From NCBI GenBank assembly GCA_021813405.1, contig JAKAKS010000024.1:1-53641 (forward strand): a DNA stretch of 53,641 nt. The letters run 5' to 3'. Below the pieces are notes generated by a model, which ran no database searches, was not told the DNA's origin, and saw only the letters and a list, made by a program, of their open reading frames with translations. Made by a program: the position numbers and the translations under genes. Each line of letters opens with the position of its first letter. Within the stretch, counting starts at the first letter, position 1. Below, piece after piece: positions 29,890 to 38,446 of this stretch. Origin of the DNA: Nitrospirota bacterium (GTDB taxonomy: Bacteria; Nitrospirota; Thermodesulfovibrionia; Thermodesulfovibrionales; JdFR-88).

Positions 29890-30214
29890 CTTTTCCCTTT
29901 TTCTTTATACTTTTATCCGCATCGCCTGATGCTTTTTTCAGTGCGTTCCGGGCCGAAATCATGAAGAAGACATACACCACTACAGCTATATAAGTTCCAA
30001 CAATAACCTCGATTTTTTTCATAAAAGAGAGTTCCCGCCGGAATAACACAACAATCGTTACAAGAAGCATTACCACTGCTGCTCCTACTTTAAATCCCAG
30101 ATTACGGACTACCCTATTTTCTTTTTTATACTTATTCCTTAAATAAAAAAGTATAGTCAGGCCGATTGTGCACCCCACAATAAATGCAATTAACATCTCC
30201 TCTTCAAACGGCAT
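29882..30214 (-). CDS. Small membrane protein, possible orphan immunity protein
   Basis: The 110-residue protein has three hydrophobic segments (about 9-24, 43-61 and 71-87) separated by basic loops and a Lys-rich tail. It lies immediately upstream of the Rhs fragment, the layout seen when orphan toxin-immunity modules pile up at Rhs loci, so an immunity role is possible. ATG 30214 lies within the truncated transposase; ATG 30196 is an alternative. No clear ribosome-binding site. Confidence 0.5.
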   Translation of the reverse strand: MPFEEEMLIAFIVGCTIGLTILFYLRNKYKKENRVVRNLGFKVGAAVVMLLVTIVVLFRRELSFMKKIEVIVGTYIAVVVYVFFMISARNALKKASGDADKSIKKKGKDE

Positions 30215-30614
30215 AGAAGTGAATATACTCTATGTGTCTGGAAAAATCATCCTCGTTCCGCAACTGGTGCTCCCAAAAGCGGCGCTGCCAGATGGCCTGT
30301 TCCCTTTTGCGGGTTCTTGAAGCGGAAGCGGGCTGCTTGTATTTCAAATCGCATTTCCTGCTGAAATAACTTTTTATAAGCATCCATCTGGATGAATAAT
30401 CGTTATCGTCTTCCGGCATCGTCCAGATACAATGGAGATGGTCTGGCAAAAGGACATAAGCATCAATACTGAACGGATGCCGGGCCATCACGGATTTTGC
30501 CGCCGCTTTCAAAAGGAGCACATTTTCCCTGCGGCATAAAATGCCCTGCCGCCCTTCGGTAACGAGCGTGAAGAAAAAAGATGCGCCTTTCGCTTGTGAT
30601 CTGCGATAATCCAT
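30204..30614 (-). pseudogene. REP-associated tyrosine (RAYT) transposase, 3'-truncated
   Basis: The 136-residue frame matches TnpA-REP/Y1 transposases: SFFFTLVTEGRQGIL at the start, the HUH metal motif in LLPDHLHCIW (H59, H61), WQRRFWEHQLRNEDDFSRHIEYIH (with Tyr130, the likely nucleophile region). It stops at HFYAV where the family continues YNPVKHGLV, so about 35-40 C-terminal residues are missing. RAYTs mobilise REP palindromes. This copy may be inactive. Confidence 0.75.
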
Positions 30615-30626
30615 ATCTATGGAATT

Positions 30627-30653
30627 GCTGGGCTTCGCTGCCCTCAGCCCAGC
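30627..30653. repeat. REP hairpin beside the RAYT gene
   Basis: GCTGGGC (30627-30633) and GCCCAGC (30647-30653) with a 13-nt loop, followed by CTAC. This is a known RAYT-linked REP class and lies just upstream of the RAYT start. Confidence 0.7.
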
Positions 30654-30926
30654 CTACTTTTTATTTAAAATGCTTCTTGTACTATGCATTTTTTGGCGCT
30701 TGTTTTCAAGACAAGATTCATGGCGAAACTTGAGCGCCAATAGGGAGCATTGATTTTCAAGACTTGAAGGGGCAGTCCGAACATAGCCCGAACCGTCAAA
30801 AGCGTCTCTTCCCGGTGGAAACCTTCGGTTTTGCAGGCCGGGGCTATGCGGCACCTCCTGTGAGAACATAAAAACACCTTTCTCTCTGTCCAAGCCCCGT
30901 CCAGTTCCGCTTTCCGCTCCCTTTCT

Positions 30927-30955
30927 TTGACTCCTTGCCCCCCCTGGTTTATAGT
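30927..30955 (+). promoter_or_regulatory. Promoter of the yicC operon
   Basis: TTGACT (30927-30932), a 17-base spacer and TATAGT (30950-30955). The predicted start site is about base 30962, only two bases before the yicC ATG, so the transcript would be nearly leaderless. Confidence 0.65.
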
Positions 30956-30963
30956 TATCACAT

Positions 30964-31809
30964 ATGCTTCAGGGAATGACCGGGTTCGGTTCCGCGCAAA
31001 AAGGGGATTTCAAGGTGGAGATAAGGTCTCTCAACTCCAAGCACCTTGAGATCAACATGAGGCTGCCGCACGGGCTGGTGGAGAAAGAGGGAGAGCTGAG
31101 GGGCAAAATCAAGGAGCGCTTTTCCCGCGGCAAGTTTGACGTGTTTGCCTATCTTACCGGCGAAAGGATGCTGGCAAGGCTTAACGCCTTCAGGGCCAAA
31201 GAGGTTTATATCGCGCTGGACTCGCTAAGGAAGGAGCTGCTTTTGCCCGACCCCGTCGGCATGGCGGAACTTATCGGGCTTAAAGAGCTGTTTGTTCATG
31301 AGGAGCACGCGCACGAGGTGCCGGACCTGCTTGAAGCATTCGAGGACGCGCTGGCGCAGGTAAAACGCATGAGGCTTGAGGAAGGCCGGGTCATAAAAAC
31401 CGATGTTTCCGAGCGGCTTGCCGAAATAGGGCGGCTAAGGGACGGCATAGAGGCCCTTCTTCCCGCTGCCCTTGAAAATATAAAGGCCGCATTTGTTGCG
31501 CGGATAAAGGCCATGCTGGCTGAAACCGGGTATGACGAGTCCCGGGTGCTCCATGAGGCCTCCGTTGTGGCAGAGAGGGCCGACATAGCCGAGGAGGTAA
31601 CCAGGATTTCCGGCTATACCGTCCAGATAGGCAAATTGCTTGGCAGCGGTGATAAAATAGGCAGGGAGCTGGATTTCATACTCCAGGAATTAAACAGGGA
31701 GGCCAATACCATATGCTCGAAGACAGCGGAAATGGAGATACTGAACAGGGCCATCCTGCTAAAGTCGGAAGTGGAAAGGATAAGGCAGCAGATACAAAAC
31801 CTTCAATGA
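30964..31809 (+). CDS. yicC: YicC family endoribonuclease
   Basis: The 281-residue protein has the YicC-N domain ([35 protein letters not shown]) and the DUF1770-type C-terminus ([15 protein letters not shown]-like [23 protein letters not shown]...[12 protein letters not shown]). The YicC family degrades certain small RNAs. It leads the remA-gmk-rpoZ-coaBC operon and its stop overlaps remA (ATGA). ATG 30976 is an alternative start. Confidence 0.92.
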   Translation: MLQGMTGFGSAQKGDFKVEIRSLNSKHLEINMRLPHGLVEKEGELRGKIKERFSRGKFDVFAYLTGERMLARLNAFRAKEVYIALDSLRKELLLPDPVGMAELIGLKELFVHEEHAHEVPDLLEAFEDALAQVKRMRLEEGRVIKTDVSERLAEIGRLRDGIEALLPAALENIKAAFVARIKAMLAETGYDESRVLHEASVVAERADIAEEVTRISGYTVQIGKLLGSGDKIGRELDFILQELNREANTICSKTAEMEILNRAILLKSEVERIRQQIQNLQ

Positions 31810-32078
31810 TTACGCGTAAAGAAGATTTAAGCCCGGTACTTATAAACGTGGGTTTTGGCAACGTTGTTGCGGCCGCCAAGATAGTGGCCGTGGTTACGCC
31901 TGGCTCCGCTCCGATGAAGCGGCTGCGTGAGGAGGCAAGGGAAAGGGGCAAGCTTATAGACGCAACCGAAGGCAGGCGCACGCGCTCCATCATAATCACC
32001 GACAGCGACCACATCATACTTTCCGCCCTGCAGGCTGAAACGCTTGCGCAGAGGTTTACAGGCAAATCAGAGGCGTAG
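31806..32078 (+). CDS. remA: RemA/DUF370 regulator
   Basis: The 90-residue protein contains [65 protein letters not shown], the diagnostic DUF370/RemA block. In Bacillus, RemA is a DNA-binding matrix regulator that forms ring-like oligomers; its role in diderms is unknown. Start ATG overlaps the yicC stop. Position between yicC and gmk is conserved in many phyla. Confidence 0.9.
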   Translation: MITRKEDLSPVLINVGFGNVVAAAKIVAVVTPGSAPMKRLREEARERGKLIDATEGRRTRSIIITDSDHIILSALQAETLAQRFTGKSEA

Positions 32079-32135
32079 TGCGACAGTTCGGCAATCCGGC
32101 AGTAAAGAAAAACCGGTAAAACGATAAAATTTAAT

Positions 32136-32813
32136 ATGAAAGAAAAAACAGAAGAAAAAGGCCTGACGGGCTATAGCTCTGCCGCGCTGCCGCGCTGCCG
32201 TTCAAGGGGCGACCTTTTTGTTATCTCCGCGCCGTCCGGGGCTGGCAAGAGCACCCTTTGCAAAGGGCTGATGGAGGCGCTGCCGGGTATTAGATTTTCC
32301 GTCTCCTACACAACAAGGGAGCCCAGGCCGGGCGAGGTGAACGGCGTTCACTACAACTTTGTCGCACAGCCTGAATTCCAGCGGATGGCTTCAAACGGAG
32401 AGTTCCTGGAATGGGCCAGGGTGCATGATAATTACTATGGCACATCAAAAAAAGCCATAGATGAGATGCTTGCCGGCGGGGCCGATTGCCTGCTGGATAT
32501 AGACACGCAGGGCGCCGCGCAGATAAGAAAGCAGTTCCCCGGCGCAGTCCTGATATTCATAATGCCGCCTTCGATGGGGGTTTTGAAGCAGAGGCTGGAA
32601 GGGCGGGGAAGCGACACGCCGGAGGTCATAAAAAAGCGGCTTGAAAACGCTGCGGGCGAGATTAAAAGGTACAAAGAGTTCGATTATGTTATAATTAATG
32701 ATTCTCTTGAAGAGGCCCTGGGGAGATTGAAAGCAGTTGTGCTGGCCAGTAAAAGCCAGGCGGCTAAAATCGATCCGGGCTGGATAGAGAGGGATTTCCT
32801 TAACTGGGGATAA
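32136..32813 (+). CDS. gmk: Guanylate kinase
   Basis: The enzyme phosphorylates GMP to GDP with ATP. The 225-residue chain has a P-loop SAPSGAGKST (31-40), the GMP-binding block SVSYTTREPRPGEVNGVHYNF, and DIDTQGAAQIRKQFP, VLIFIMPPSM. About 25 residues precede the usual start, with no clear ribosome-binding site, so the true start may lie further in. The C-terminus is typical. Confidence 0.95.
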   Translation: MKEKTEEKGLTGYSSAALPRCRSRGDLFVISAPSGAGKSTLCKGLMEALPGIRFSVSYTTREPRPGEVNGVHYNFVAQPEFQRMASNGEFLEWARVHDNYYGTSKKAIDEMLAGGADCLLDIDTQGAAQIRKQFPGAVLIFIMPPSMGVLKQRLEGRGSDTPEVIKKRLENAAGEIKRYKEFDYVIINDSLEEALGRLKAVVLASKSQAAKIDPGWIERDFLNWG

Positions 32814-32865
32814 AGGTTAAGGAAACGGATTTTAATTTTTTGTTGCCAGGAGGCGAAGAAATTTA

Positions 32866-33279
32866 ATGGATATCATCTCCCTGCCAGCCGAGATGGACGA
32901 GAAAGAAGTTGACAGCAGGTTCCGGCTGGTCGCGATAGTGGCGCAGAGGGCCAAGGAGCTGTCGCTGGGCGCAAAGCCGAAGGTGCCAAGCAAGTACCAG
33001 AAGGTTGCCTCACAGGCGCTGCTGGAAGCCGTAAGCGGCCAGCTTGAATTCCTGGTTGGCGACGAGGCCCGCACTGCCCTTGAAGAAGCCAAGAAGCTGG
33101 ATTTGAGAAGGATGCTTGAGGAGCGCAAGAGGGAAGCCAGGGTGGAAGAGCTTTCGGAGCTTGAGCGCGATCTCAAGGTTTATCTGCACGAGAAAGAAGA
33201 AAAGGGTGCTGCCAGAGAGGAAATAGAAGAGCTTTTCAGCGCTAAAGTTGAAGAGGAAGAGTCCGCTCCGGAAGAGTAA
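32866..33279 (+). CDS. rpoZ: RNA polymerase omega subunit, with long C-terminal tail
   Basis: The N-terminal part (SRFRLVAIVAQRAKELSLGAKPKVPSKYQKVASQALLEAVSGQLEF) is the omega fold that clamps beta prime during polymerase assembly. Residues about 70-137 are an acidic, coiled-coil-rich extension longer than the usual omega. Order gmk-rpoZ-coaBC is standard. It overlaps coaBC by 32 bases. Confidence 0.85.
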   Translation: MDIISLPAEMDEKEVDSRFRLVAIVAQRAKELSLGAKPKVPSKYQKVASQALLEAVSGQLEFLVGDEARTALEEAKKLDLRRMLEERKREARVEELSELERDLKVYLHEKEEKGAAREEIEELFSAKVEEEESAPEE

Positions 33280-34456
33280 GATAATCGCCGGGATTACCGG
33301 CAGCGTGGCCGCCTATAAATCTGTTGAACTGATAAGGCGGCTAAGGGACTATGAGGCGGATGTCACGGCGGTGATGACATCCGCCTCTTTGCGTTTTATA
33401 ACCCCGCTTTCGGTTGAGCTGGCCTGCGGTAAAAAACCCCTTGCAGGGCTTTGGGACGAACCCCTTGCCCATATAAAAACAGTGGAGGGGGCAAGCCTTT
33501 TTATAATCGCCCCGGCCACTGCCAGCACCATCGCAAAACTGGCAAACGGCATCGCGGATGACATGCTGCCCGCCTGCTATCTGGCCTATACAGGTAAAAC
33601 AATCATCGCGCCTGCCATGAACTCCAATATGTACGCCCATCCGGCATTCCGGCGCAATCTTGAGCGGCTTGAAAAAGATATGGGCGTTATTACAGTTGGG
33701 CCCCAAAGCGGCACGCTTGCCTGCGGAGCACAAGGGCCCGGGCGCATGGCCCCTGTTGATGAGATTATTGAAGCGGCAGAGGCCGCGCTTACACCCAAAA
33801 CCCTCCAGGGCAAAAAGGTCCTGATAACCGCCGGGCCAACACGGGAATACCTGGACCCGGTGAGGTTCATCTCCAACCGCTCAAGCGGCAAGATGGGCTA
33901 TGCGCTGGCAAAGGCGGCAGTGGCCAGGGGGGCGCAGACGTTGCTTGTATCCGGGCCGTGCGCGCTTGCCCGGCCACAGGGGCTTGCCGGATTTGTAAAT
34001 GCGGAAACCACGGCGGAGATGAAAGAGGCCGTTCTGGCGCGGGCCGGCGATTGCCACATGCTTATCATGGCCGCCGCCCCGGCGGATTTTACCCCGGCCA
34101 AAAGAAGCGGGGACAAGCTGCAAAGGCAGGGCGGTTTGAATCTCAGGCTGGACCCCACGGAGGACATACTGGCGGCGGTATCCGCAATGAAGGGGAAAAA
34201 GAAAAAACCTTGCCTGATAGGGTTTGCCGCGGGCACCGGCCCCGATCTTTCCATGGCGCACCGGAAGCTGAAGGCGAAGGGGCTGGACATGATCGTATTT
34301 AATGATGTTTTGAGAGAGGGCGCCGGTTTTGATTGCGATACAAACGCGGTTGTAATTATCGGCGGGGCGCGTGAAGCGGAAAGCCCGGTAATGCATAAGG
34401 ACGATATAGCAGCATTCATACTGGAAAAAGCCATTGAAAAGATATGGAAAGCTTGA
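33248..34456 (+). CDS. coaBC: Bifunctional CoaBC (phosphopantothenate-cysteine ligase/decarboxylase)
   Basis: It makes 4'-phosphopantetheine from phosphopantothenate and cysteine. The N-terminal flavoprotein decarboxylase has GITGSVAAYKSVELIRRL, APATASTIAKLANGIADDML and APAMNSNMYAHPAF. The C-terminal ligase has ITAGPTREYLDPVRFISNRSSGKMGYALA and AAAPADFTP. The frame has no ATG at its head; a TTG at 33248 inside rpoZ gives 402 residues, the right length, though the ribosome-binding site is weak. Confidence 0.92.
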   Translation: MKRKSPLRKSKIIAGITGSVAAYKSVELIRRLRDYEADVTAVMTSASLRFITPLSVELACGKKPLAGLWDEPLAHIKTVEGASLFIIAPATASTIAKLANGIADDMLPACYLAYTGKTIIAPAMNSNMYAHPAFRRNLERLEKDMGVITVGPQSGTLACGAQGPGRMAPVDEIIEAAEAALTPKTLQGKKVLITAGPTREYLDPVRFISNRSSGKMGYALAKAAVARGAQTLLVSGPCALARPQGLAGFVNAETTAEMKEAVLARAGDCHMLIMAAAPADFTPAKRSGDKLQRQGGLNLRLDPTEDILAAVSAMKGKKKKPCLIGFAAGTGPDLSMAHRKLKAKGLDMIVFNDVLREGAGFDCDTNAVVIIGGAREAESPVMHKDDIAAFILEKAIEKIWKA

Positions 34457-34486
34457 CTTTTAAAAGGGCATGATTGAAAATTCATA

Positions 34487-35692
34487 ATGGCTGACGACAT
34501 TGAAAAGCTGAAGGAACGGATCAGGAAAGAGCCGGGGTCCCGCCTTTTCCTTGCACTTGCGGAGCAATACAGGAATCTGGGCAACCTGGATGAGGCGATG
34601 GAAGTGCTTAAATCCGGGCTCCAGAGCCAGCCTGCGTATATGAGCGCGCGTGTTGCGCTTGGGAAGATATATCTTGAAAAGAATATGACGGCCGAGGCCG
34701 CCGCTGAATTCGAAACCGTAGTCAAATCCATACCAGACAATCTTTTTGCCCAGAAAAAACTTTCTGAAATATATCTGGCGCAAGGGGAGCAGGAAAAGGC
34801 CAAAAAGGCACTGGAGACAGTTGTTGCCTTAAACCCGATGGATGAGGCGGCGTTAGCGGCATTAAGAGAGATGCAGGGGCCGGCGCAACAGACTGGCGAC
34901 GTGGCGTCCCTGCTGGAGCCTACGTCCTTTAGTGCGGAGATAAACACGGAAGATGAGCCGCAGGCTGTTTTGGCGGGGCCCGTTGCGGAGCCTGCCGCCG
35001 AGGCAGATGCCGAACCTGTTAATCAACCGGAAAACGGCGCTTTTTATGTTGAAGAAGCATCTTCAGTTGAAGCCGTTCCGAAGCCGGACCCGTTTGATGC
35101 GGATGAGGCTGGAATCCAGGTGGAAGACCGGTCCGTGTCATCCCTGGAGAGCCTTGGGGAGATTGCGGAGGTAATACCAGGCGCGCAGGAAGAACCAGAT
35201 GAGGCCGGGACAATAGAGATAGACGACTCCGGGGCTGAGGAGGTTGACACGGGCGCTTTTTCATTTGCCCAAGCCGGAACAGCCATCCCGGAGGCCATGG
35301 ATGTGATGCCGGAGGGGATACCGGAGACGGCGCGGGAAGAGATGCCGCAGGAGATGCCGCTGACGGCAGTTCCGGAACCGGTGGAAGAAAAAACTGACGT
35401 GCCGGTTGCCGGGCAGAAAAAACCTGCTGCCAGCGCCAGGATACCCGTGGGCAATACAAGCCTTAAGGACGCGGATGCGTTTATTGCGGCGGGCAAGTTT
35501 GCCCCGGCGGTCATGATCTTTAGAAGACGCATGGAGGCCGACCCTGCCGATAAGATTGCAAGACAGAAATTTGAAGAGCTCAAGATGCTGCTGAAAATCC
35601 TTAAAAAAAGGGCCGGTGTGAATGCCGATATCCTGAATGGCTTTCTTTTAGCCATGGAAAAGAGGAAAGGTGAGTTTCTCGGAAGCGCTTAA
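34487..35692 (+). CDS. TPR protein with acidic linker
   Basis: The 401-residue protein has three to four tetratricopeptide repeats in residues 1-130 (LFLALAEQYRNLGNLDEAMEVLKSGLQSQP, ARVALGKIYLEKNMTAEAAAEFE, AQKKLSEIYLAQGEQEKAKKALE). A long acidic, Pro/Glu-rich disordered linker (about 130-310) leads to a C-terminal helical domain (ADAFIAAGKFAPAVMIFRRRM...) that resembles another TPR pair. It overlaps the roadblock gene, so the two probably act together as a scaffold/regulator. Confidence 0.7.
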   Translation: MADDIEKLKERIRKEPGSRLFLALAEQYRNLGNLDEAMEVLKSGLQSQPAYMSARVALGKIYLEKNMTAEAAAEFETVVKSIPDNLFAQKKLSEIYLAQGEQEKAKKALETVVALNPMDEAALAALREMQGPAQQTGDVASLLEPTSFSAEINTEDEPQAVLAGPVAEPAAEADAEPVNQPENGAFYVEEASSVEAVPKPDPFDADEAGIQVEDRSVSSLESLGEIAEVIPGAQEEPDEAGTIEIDDSGAEEVDTGAFSFAQAGTAIPEAMDVMPEGIPETAREEMPQEMPLTAVPEPVEEKTDVPVAGQKKPAASARIPVGNTSLKDADAFIAAGKFAPAVMIFRRRMEADPADKIARQKFEELKMLLKILKKRAGVNADILNGFLLAMEKRKGEFLGSA

Positions 35693-36029
35693 AGAGATGA
35701 CGTCCAGGGTGGAAGGCGCCGTATCGGCCATGATAATCGGTGCCGACGGCATGCCGGTTGAGGAATATACGCCCGGCGAGCGGCTGCTGGACCTGGAAGA
35801 CCTTGGCGCCGAGGCCTCACGCATGATACGTGACGTAAACGCCGCGGCTGAGGGGCTAAGGATAGGCAATGCCAGGGAGTTTGCGCTGATTGCGGACAGT
35901 TGCGGGATAATATTAAGAAAGATAACCGAGGAATATTACCTGGCCCTTGTGTTGCGGCCAGAGGGCAATTACGGCAAAGGCAGGTTTGTACTCAAATCCG
36001 TTGTCCCCAAAATCGAAGGGGAATTCTGA
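35670..36029 (+). CDS. Roadblock/LC7 domain protein (MglB-like)
   Basis: The 119-residue protein starts at GTG behind AGAGGAAA, overlapping the TPR gene by 23 bases. The fold follows the roadblock pattern: MTSRVEGAVSAMIIGADGMPVEEYTP..., long helix, then EFALIADSCGIILRKITEEYYLALVLRPEGNYGKGRFVLK. Bacterial roadblock proteins often act on small Ras-like GTPases such as MglA, but no GTPase gene is adjacent here. Confidence 0.72.
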   Translation: MSFSEALKEMTSRVEGAVSAMIIGADGMPVEEYTPGERLLDLEDLGAEASRMIRDVNAAAEGLRIGNAREFALIADSCGIILRKITEEYYLALVLRPEGNYGKGRFVLKSVVPKIEGEF

Positions 36030-36083
36030 TCCGTCTTCCCGGGGGCGCCGCCTCCGCAGTCCCAAACATTCCAGGAGGGAGTC

Positions 36084-36290
36084 ATGGCAAAAACCGAGAT
36101 AAAGATTGGCGGCATGAGCTGCCAGCACTGCGTTATGGCCGTCAAAAAAGCCCTTGCCGGAGTTGACGGAATCCAGAATGCCCAAGTGGAGATTGGCAAG
36201 GCGGTAGTGGAATATGACGAGGCCAAAGTAAAACCGGAGGCCGTTGAAAACGCTATCGCAAAGGCCGGCTACAAGGTTTTAAAGGATTAA
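36084..36290 (+). CDS. Heavy-metal-associated (CopZ-like) metal chaperone
   Basis: The 68-residue protein has the HMA motif GGMSCQHC (C13, C16) and the ferredoxin-like fold KIGGMSC...VKKALAGVDGIQNAQVEIGKAVVEYD. Binds and passes on Cu(I) or a similar soft metal. GGAGG precedes the ATG. No P-type ATPase is nearby, so its partner is elsewhere. Confidence 0.85.
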   Translation: MAKTEIKIGGMSCQHCVMAVKKALAGVDGIQNAQVEIGKAVVEYDEAKVKPEAVENAIAKAGYKVLKD

Positions 36291-37412
36291 GTGGGCATCG
36301 GAATTACGGCCAGGGCTTTGTTTTCCAAAAGGCTTGCTTTGCTAAGGGCCGCCATTTCCAGGGGGCAGATAGGCTGCCTGTTCATCAGCAATCCGGCAAA
36401 CGTCCGTTATCTTACCGGGTTTGACGGGTCCTTGGGTTTTGTTGCCGCTACAAGGGAACGCGTTTTTTTTCTTACCGATTCCCGTTATGGCCCGGATGCC
36501 CTCAAGCCGGGAGCTGGCAATTTATACGAAACTGTTGTTATGACGGATAAACTGGAAACCGCGCTGAAAAGGCTTTTTAAAAAGGCCGGAATAAAAAAAG
36601 CTGGTTTCGAGCCGTCTTGTTCCTATGGGCTGTTTGAAAAGCTTAAAAGCACCGGGGCCATAATCACCCCGGTAAGGGATATTGTTGAGAGGCTCCGTGA
36701 GCAGAAAGACTTGCTGGAGCTTGACTTGATAAAAAAAGCGGTAGTCCGGGCTGAGGAGGCCTTCTTCAGGATAAAAAAGCATATAAGGCCTGGCGTTCCG
36801 GAATTGGCAATAGCCGCGAAACTGGAGATTGCAATCCGGGATACGGGGGCGCTCAAGCCGGCATTCCCGGCCATAGTTGCCGCCGGCCCCAATTCGGCAA
36901 TCCCCCACGCAAGACCGTCGGGCAGGAAGATTGCAAAGGGGGACCTGCTGATATTGGACTGGGGGGCGGAGTGCGGCGGCTACTACTCAGATATGACCCG
37001 CACCTTTATCTGCGGCACAGCGGGCGCCGAGGCAAAAAAGATCTATAACATCGTCCTGAAGGCCCAAAAAACGGCCTTCGAGTTTATAGTCCGCCAGCCG
37101 CGTGCCAGTTCGAAAAATATTGACAAATCAGCCAGGTATGTTATAAAACATGCAGGCTACGGGGATTTCTTCGGGCACAGTCTGGGCCATGGAGTGGGGC
37201 TGGATGTGCATGAAATGCCGGTTCTTTCGGGCCGTGCGCCAGCGAAGATGCTCCCCGAAGGGGCGGTTTTTACATTGGAACCAGGGATATATCTGCCGGA
37301 GCGCGGGGGCGTGCGCATAGAGGATATGGTCTTTTTGAGGGAAGGCCGCCAGCCTGAGATTCTTACTCATTTGCCTAAAGATATTAAGGCCAATACACTG
37401 GGAGGTTTTTAG
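36291..37412 (+). CDS. Xaa-Pro aminopeptidase (M24 family)
   Basis: The 373-residue protein starts at GTG directly after the HMA stop. Creatinase-like N-domain (IGCLFISNPANVRYLTGFDGSLGF) and pita-bread catalytic domain with metal ligands in DLLILDWGAECGGYYSDMTRTF (D, D), GHSLGHGVGLDVHEMP (H), FTLEPGIY (E) and GVRIEDMV (E). It removes N-terminal residues before proline. It precedes efp, a common pairing. Confidence 0.92.
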   Translation: MGIGITARALFSKRLALLRAAISRGQIGCLFISNPANVRYLTGFDGSLGFVAATRERVFFLTDSRYGPDALKPGAGNLYETVVMTDKLETALKRLFKKAGIKKAGFEPSCSYGLFEKLKSTGAIITPVRDIVERLREQKDLLELDLIKKAVVRAEEAFFRIKKHIRPGVPELAIAAKLEIAIRDTGALKPAFPAIVAAGPNSAIPHARPSGRKIAKGDLLILDWGAECGGYYSDMTRTFICGTAGAEAKKIYNIVLKAQKTAFEFIVRQPRASSKNIDKSARYVIKHAGYGDFFGHSLGHGVGLDVHEMPVLSGRAPAKMLPEGAVFTLEPGIYLPERGGVRIEDMVFLREGRQPEILTHLPKDIKANTLGGF

Positions 37413-37415
37413 ACT

Positions 37416-37979
37416 GTGTTTTCCACAAGCGATTTTAAAAAAGGGCTGAAGATAGAATTCAAGGGGGAGCCCTGTGAGATTATCGATTTCCAGCACGTCA
37501 AGATGGGCCGGGGCGGGGCTGTGATCCGCACAAAGATGAAAAGCATACTCACCGGCAACGTGCTTGAAGAGACATTCAGGTCCGGCGAGAAGTTTGAAAG
37601 GCCGGAGCTGGAGTCCAAGAGCATGCAGTACCTTTATTTCCAGGACAATCTCTACTATTTTATGGACACGGAGAACTACGAGCAGCACCCCTTCACGGAA
37701 AAACAGCTGGGCGACGCAAGGCTCTTCATCAAGGAGAACATGAACGTCACCGCCATATACTATAAAGGGCAGCCCATAGGCGTGGAACTGCCAATATTCG
37801 TGGAACTGGAAGTGGCCGAGGCCGAGCCTGGTTTCAAGGGCGACACCGCAAGCGGCGGCAGCAAGCCGGCCAAGCTTGAAACCGGCGCCCCCATAAAGGT
37901 GCCGTTTCATATCAACCAGGGTGACATAATCAAGGTGGACACCAGGAGCGGCGAATACGTTGAAAGGGTAAATAAATAG
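37416..37979 (+). CDS. efp: Elongation factor P
   Basis: The 187-residue protein relieves ribosome stalling at polyproline. GTG start. Domain I carries VKMGRGGAVIRTKMK with Arg at position 32, where E. coli has the modified Lys34 region. The C-terminal OB folds end GDIIKVDTRSGEYVERV. Arg-type EF-P is usually rhamnosylated by EarP, or may work differently in this lineage. Located between pepP and accB, as in many bacteria. Confidence 0.95.
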   Translation: MFSTSDFKKGLKIEFKGEPCEIIDFQHVKMGRGGAVIRTKMKSILTGNVLEETFRSGEKFERPELESKSMQYLYFQDNLYYFMDTENYEQHPFTEKQLGDARLFIKENMNVTAIYYKGQPIGVELPIFVELEVAEAEPGFKGDTASGGSKPAKLETGAPIKVPFHINQGDIIKVDTRSGEYVERVNK

Positions 37980-37982
37980 ATA

Positions 37983-38432
37983 ATGGAACTCGATGAAATA
38001 AAGGCCCTTCTGGACCTTCTGAAGGACACGGACATTACCGAATTCCAGATAGAAAAAGAAGGGTCCAAGGTAAAGATAAGGCGGGGCAGGTTCTTTACGC
38101 AGATAGATCTGCCCAGGGCGGCCGAACCGGGGCCTGCCGCGCCGCAGATAAAAATGGGCGAGGAAGAGGACACAAGAAGGCTGATTACCGTAACGGCACC
38201 CCTGGTGGGCACGTTTTACAGGGCATCCAGCCCGGACGCCCCATCGTTTGCGGAGATGGGCGCAAGGGTCAAAAAAGGGCAGGTCCTCTGTATAATAGAG
38301 GCCATGAAACTCATGAACGAGATAGAGTCCGAAGTGGAAGGCGTTATCGCGCGCATACTGGTTGAAAACGGACAGCCTGTGGAATACGGTGAGCCCCTCT
38401 TCCTTATAGAGCCTGCCGGCCCGGATGCATAA
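37983..38432 (+). CDS. accB: Biotin carboxyl carrier protein of acetyl-CoA carboxylase
   Basis: The 149-residue protein has the N-terminal helical part, an Ala/Pro hinge and the biotinyl domain with [17 protein letters not shown] (biotin on K109). It carries CO2 from AccC to the carboxyltransferase in fatty-acid synthesis. It precedes accC in one operon. Confidence 0.95.
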   Translation: MELDEIKALLDLLKDTDITEFQIEKEGSKVKIRRGRFFTQIDLPRAAEPGPAAPQIKMGEEEDTRRLITVTAPLVGTFYRASSPDAPSFAEMGARVKKGQVLCIIEAMKLMNEIESEVEGVIARILVENGQPVEYGEPLFLIEPAGPDA

Positions 38433-38446
38433 AGAGAAGCCATCTG

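Larger units (their letters stand above)
30615..30963. other. Gene-free spacer before yicC
   Basis: It contains the REP hairpin, a region with an open frame on the minus strand (30665-30961) that has no ribosome-binding site and no recognisable homology, and the yicC promoter. Confidence 0.45.

Noticed and set aside
30665-30961. A 98-codon minus-strand frame upstream of yicC
   Set aside because: It overlaps the yicC promoter, has no ribosome-binding site and no recognisable domain.
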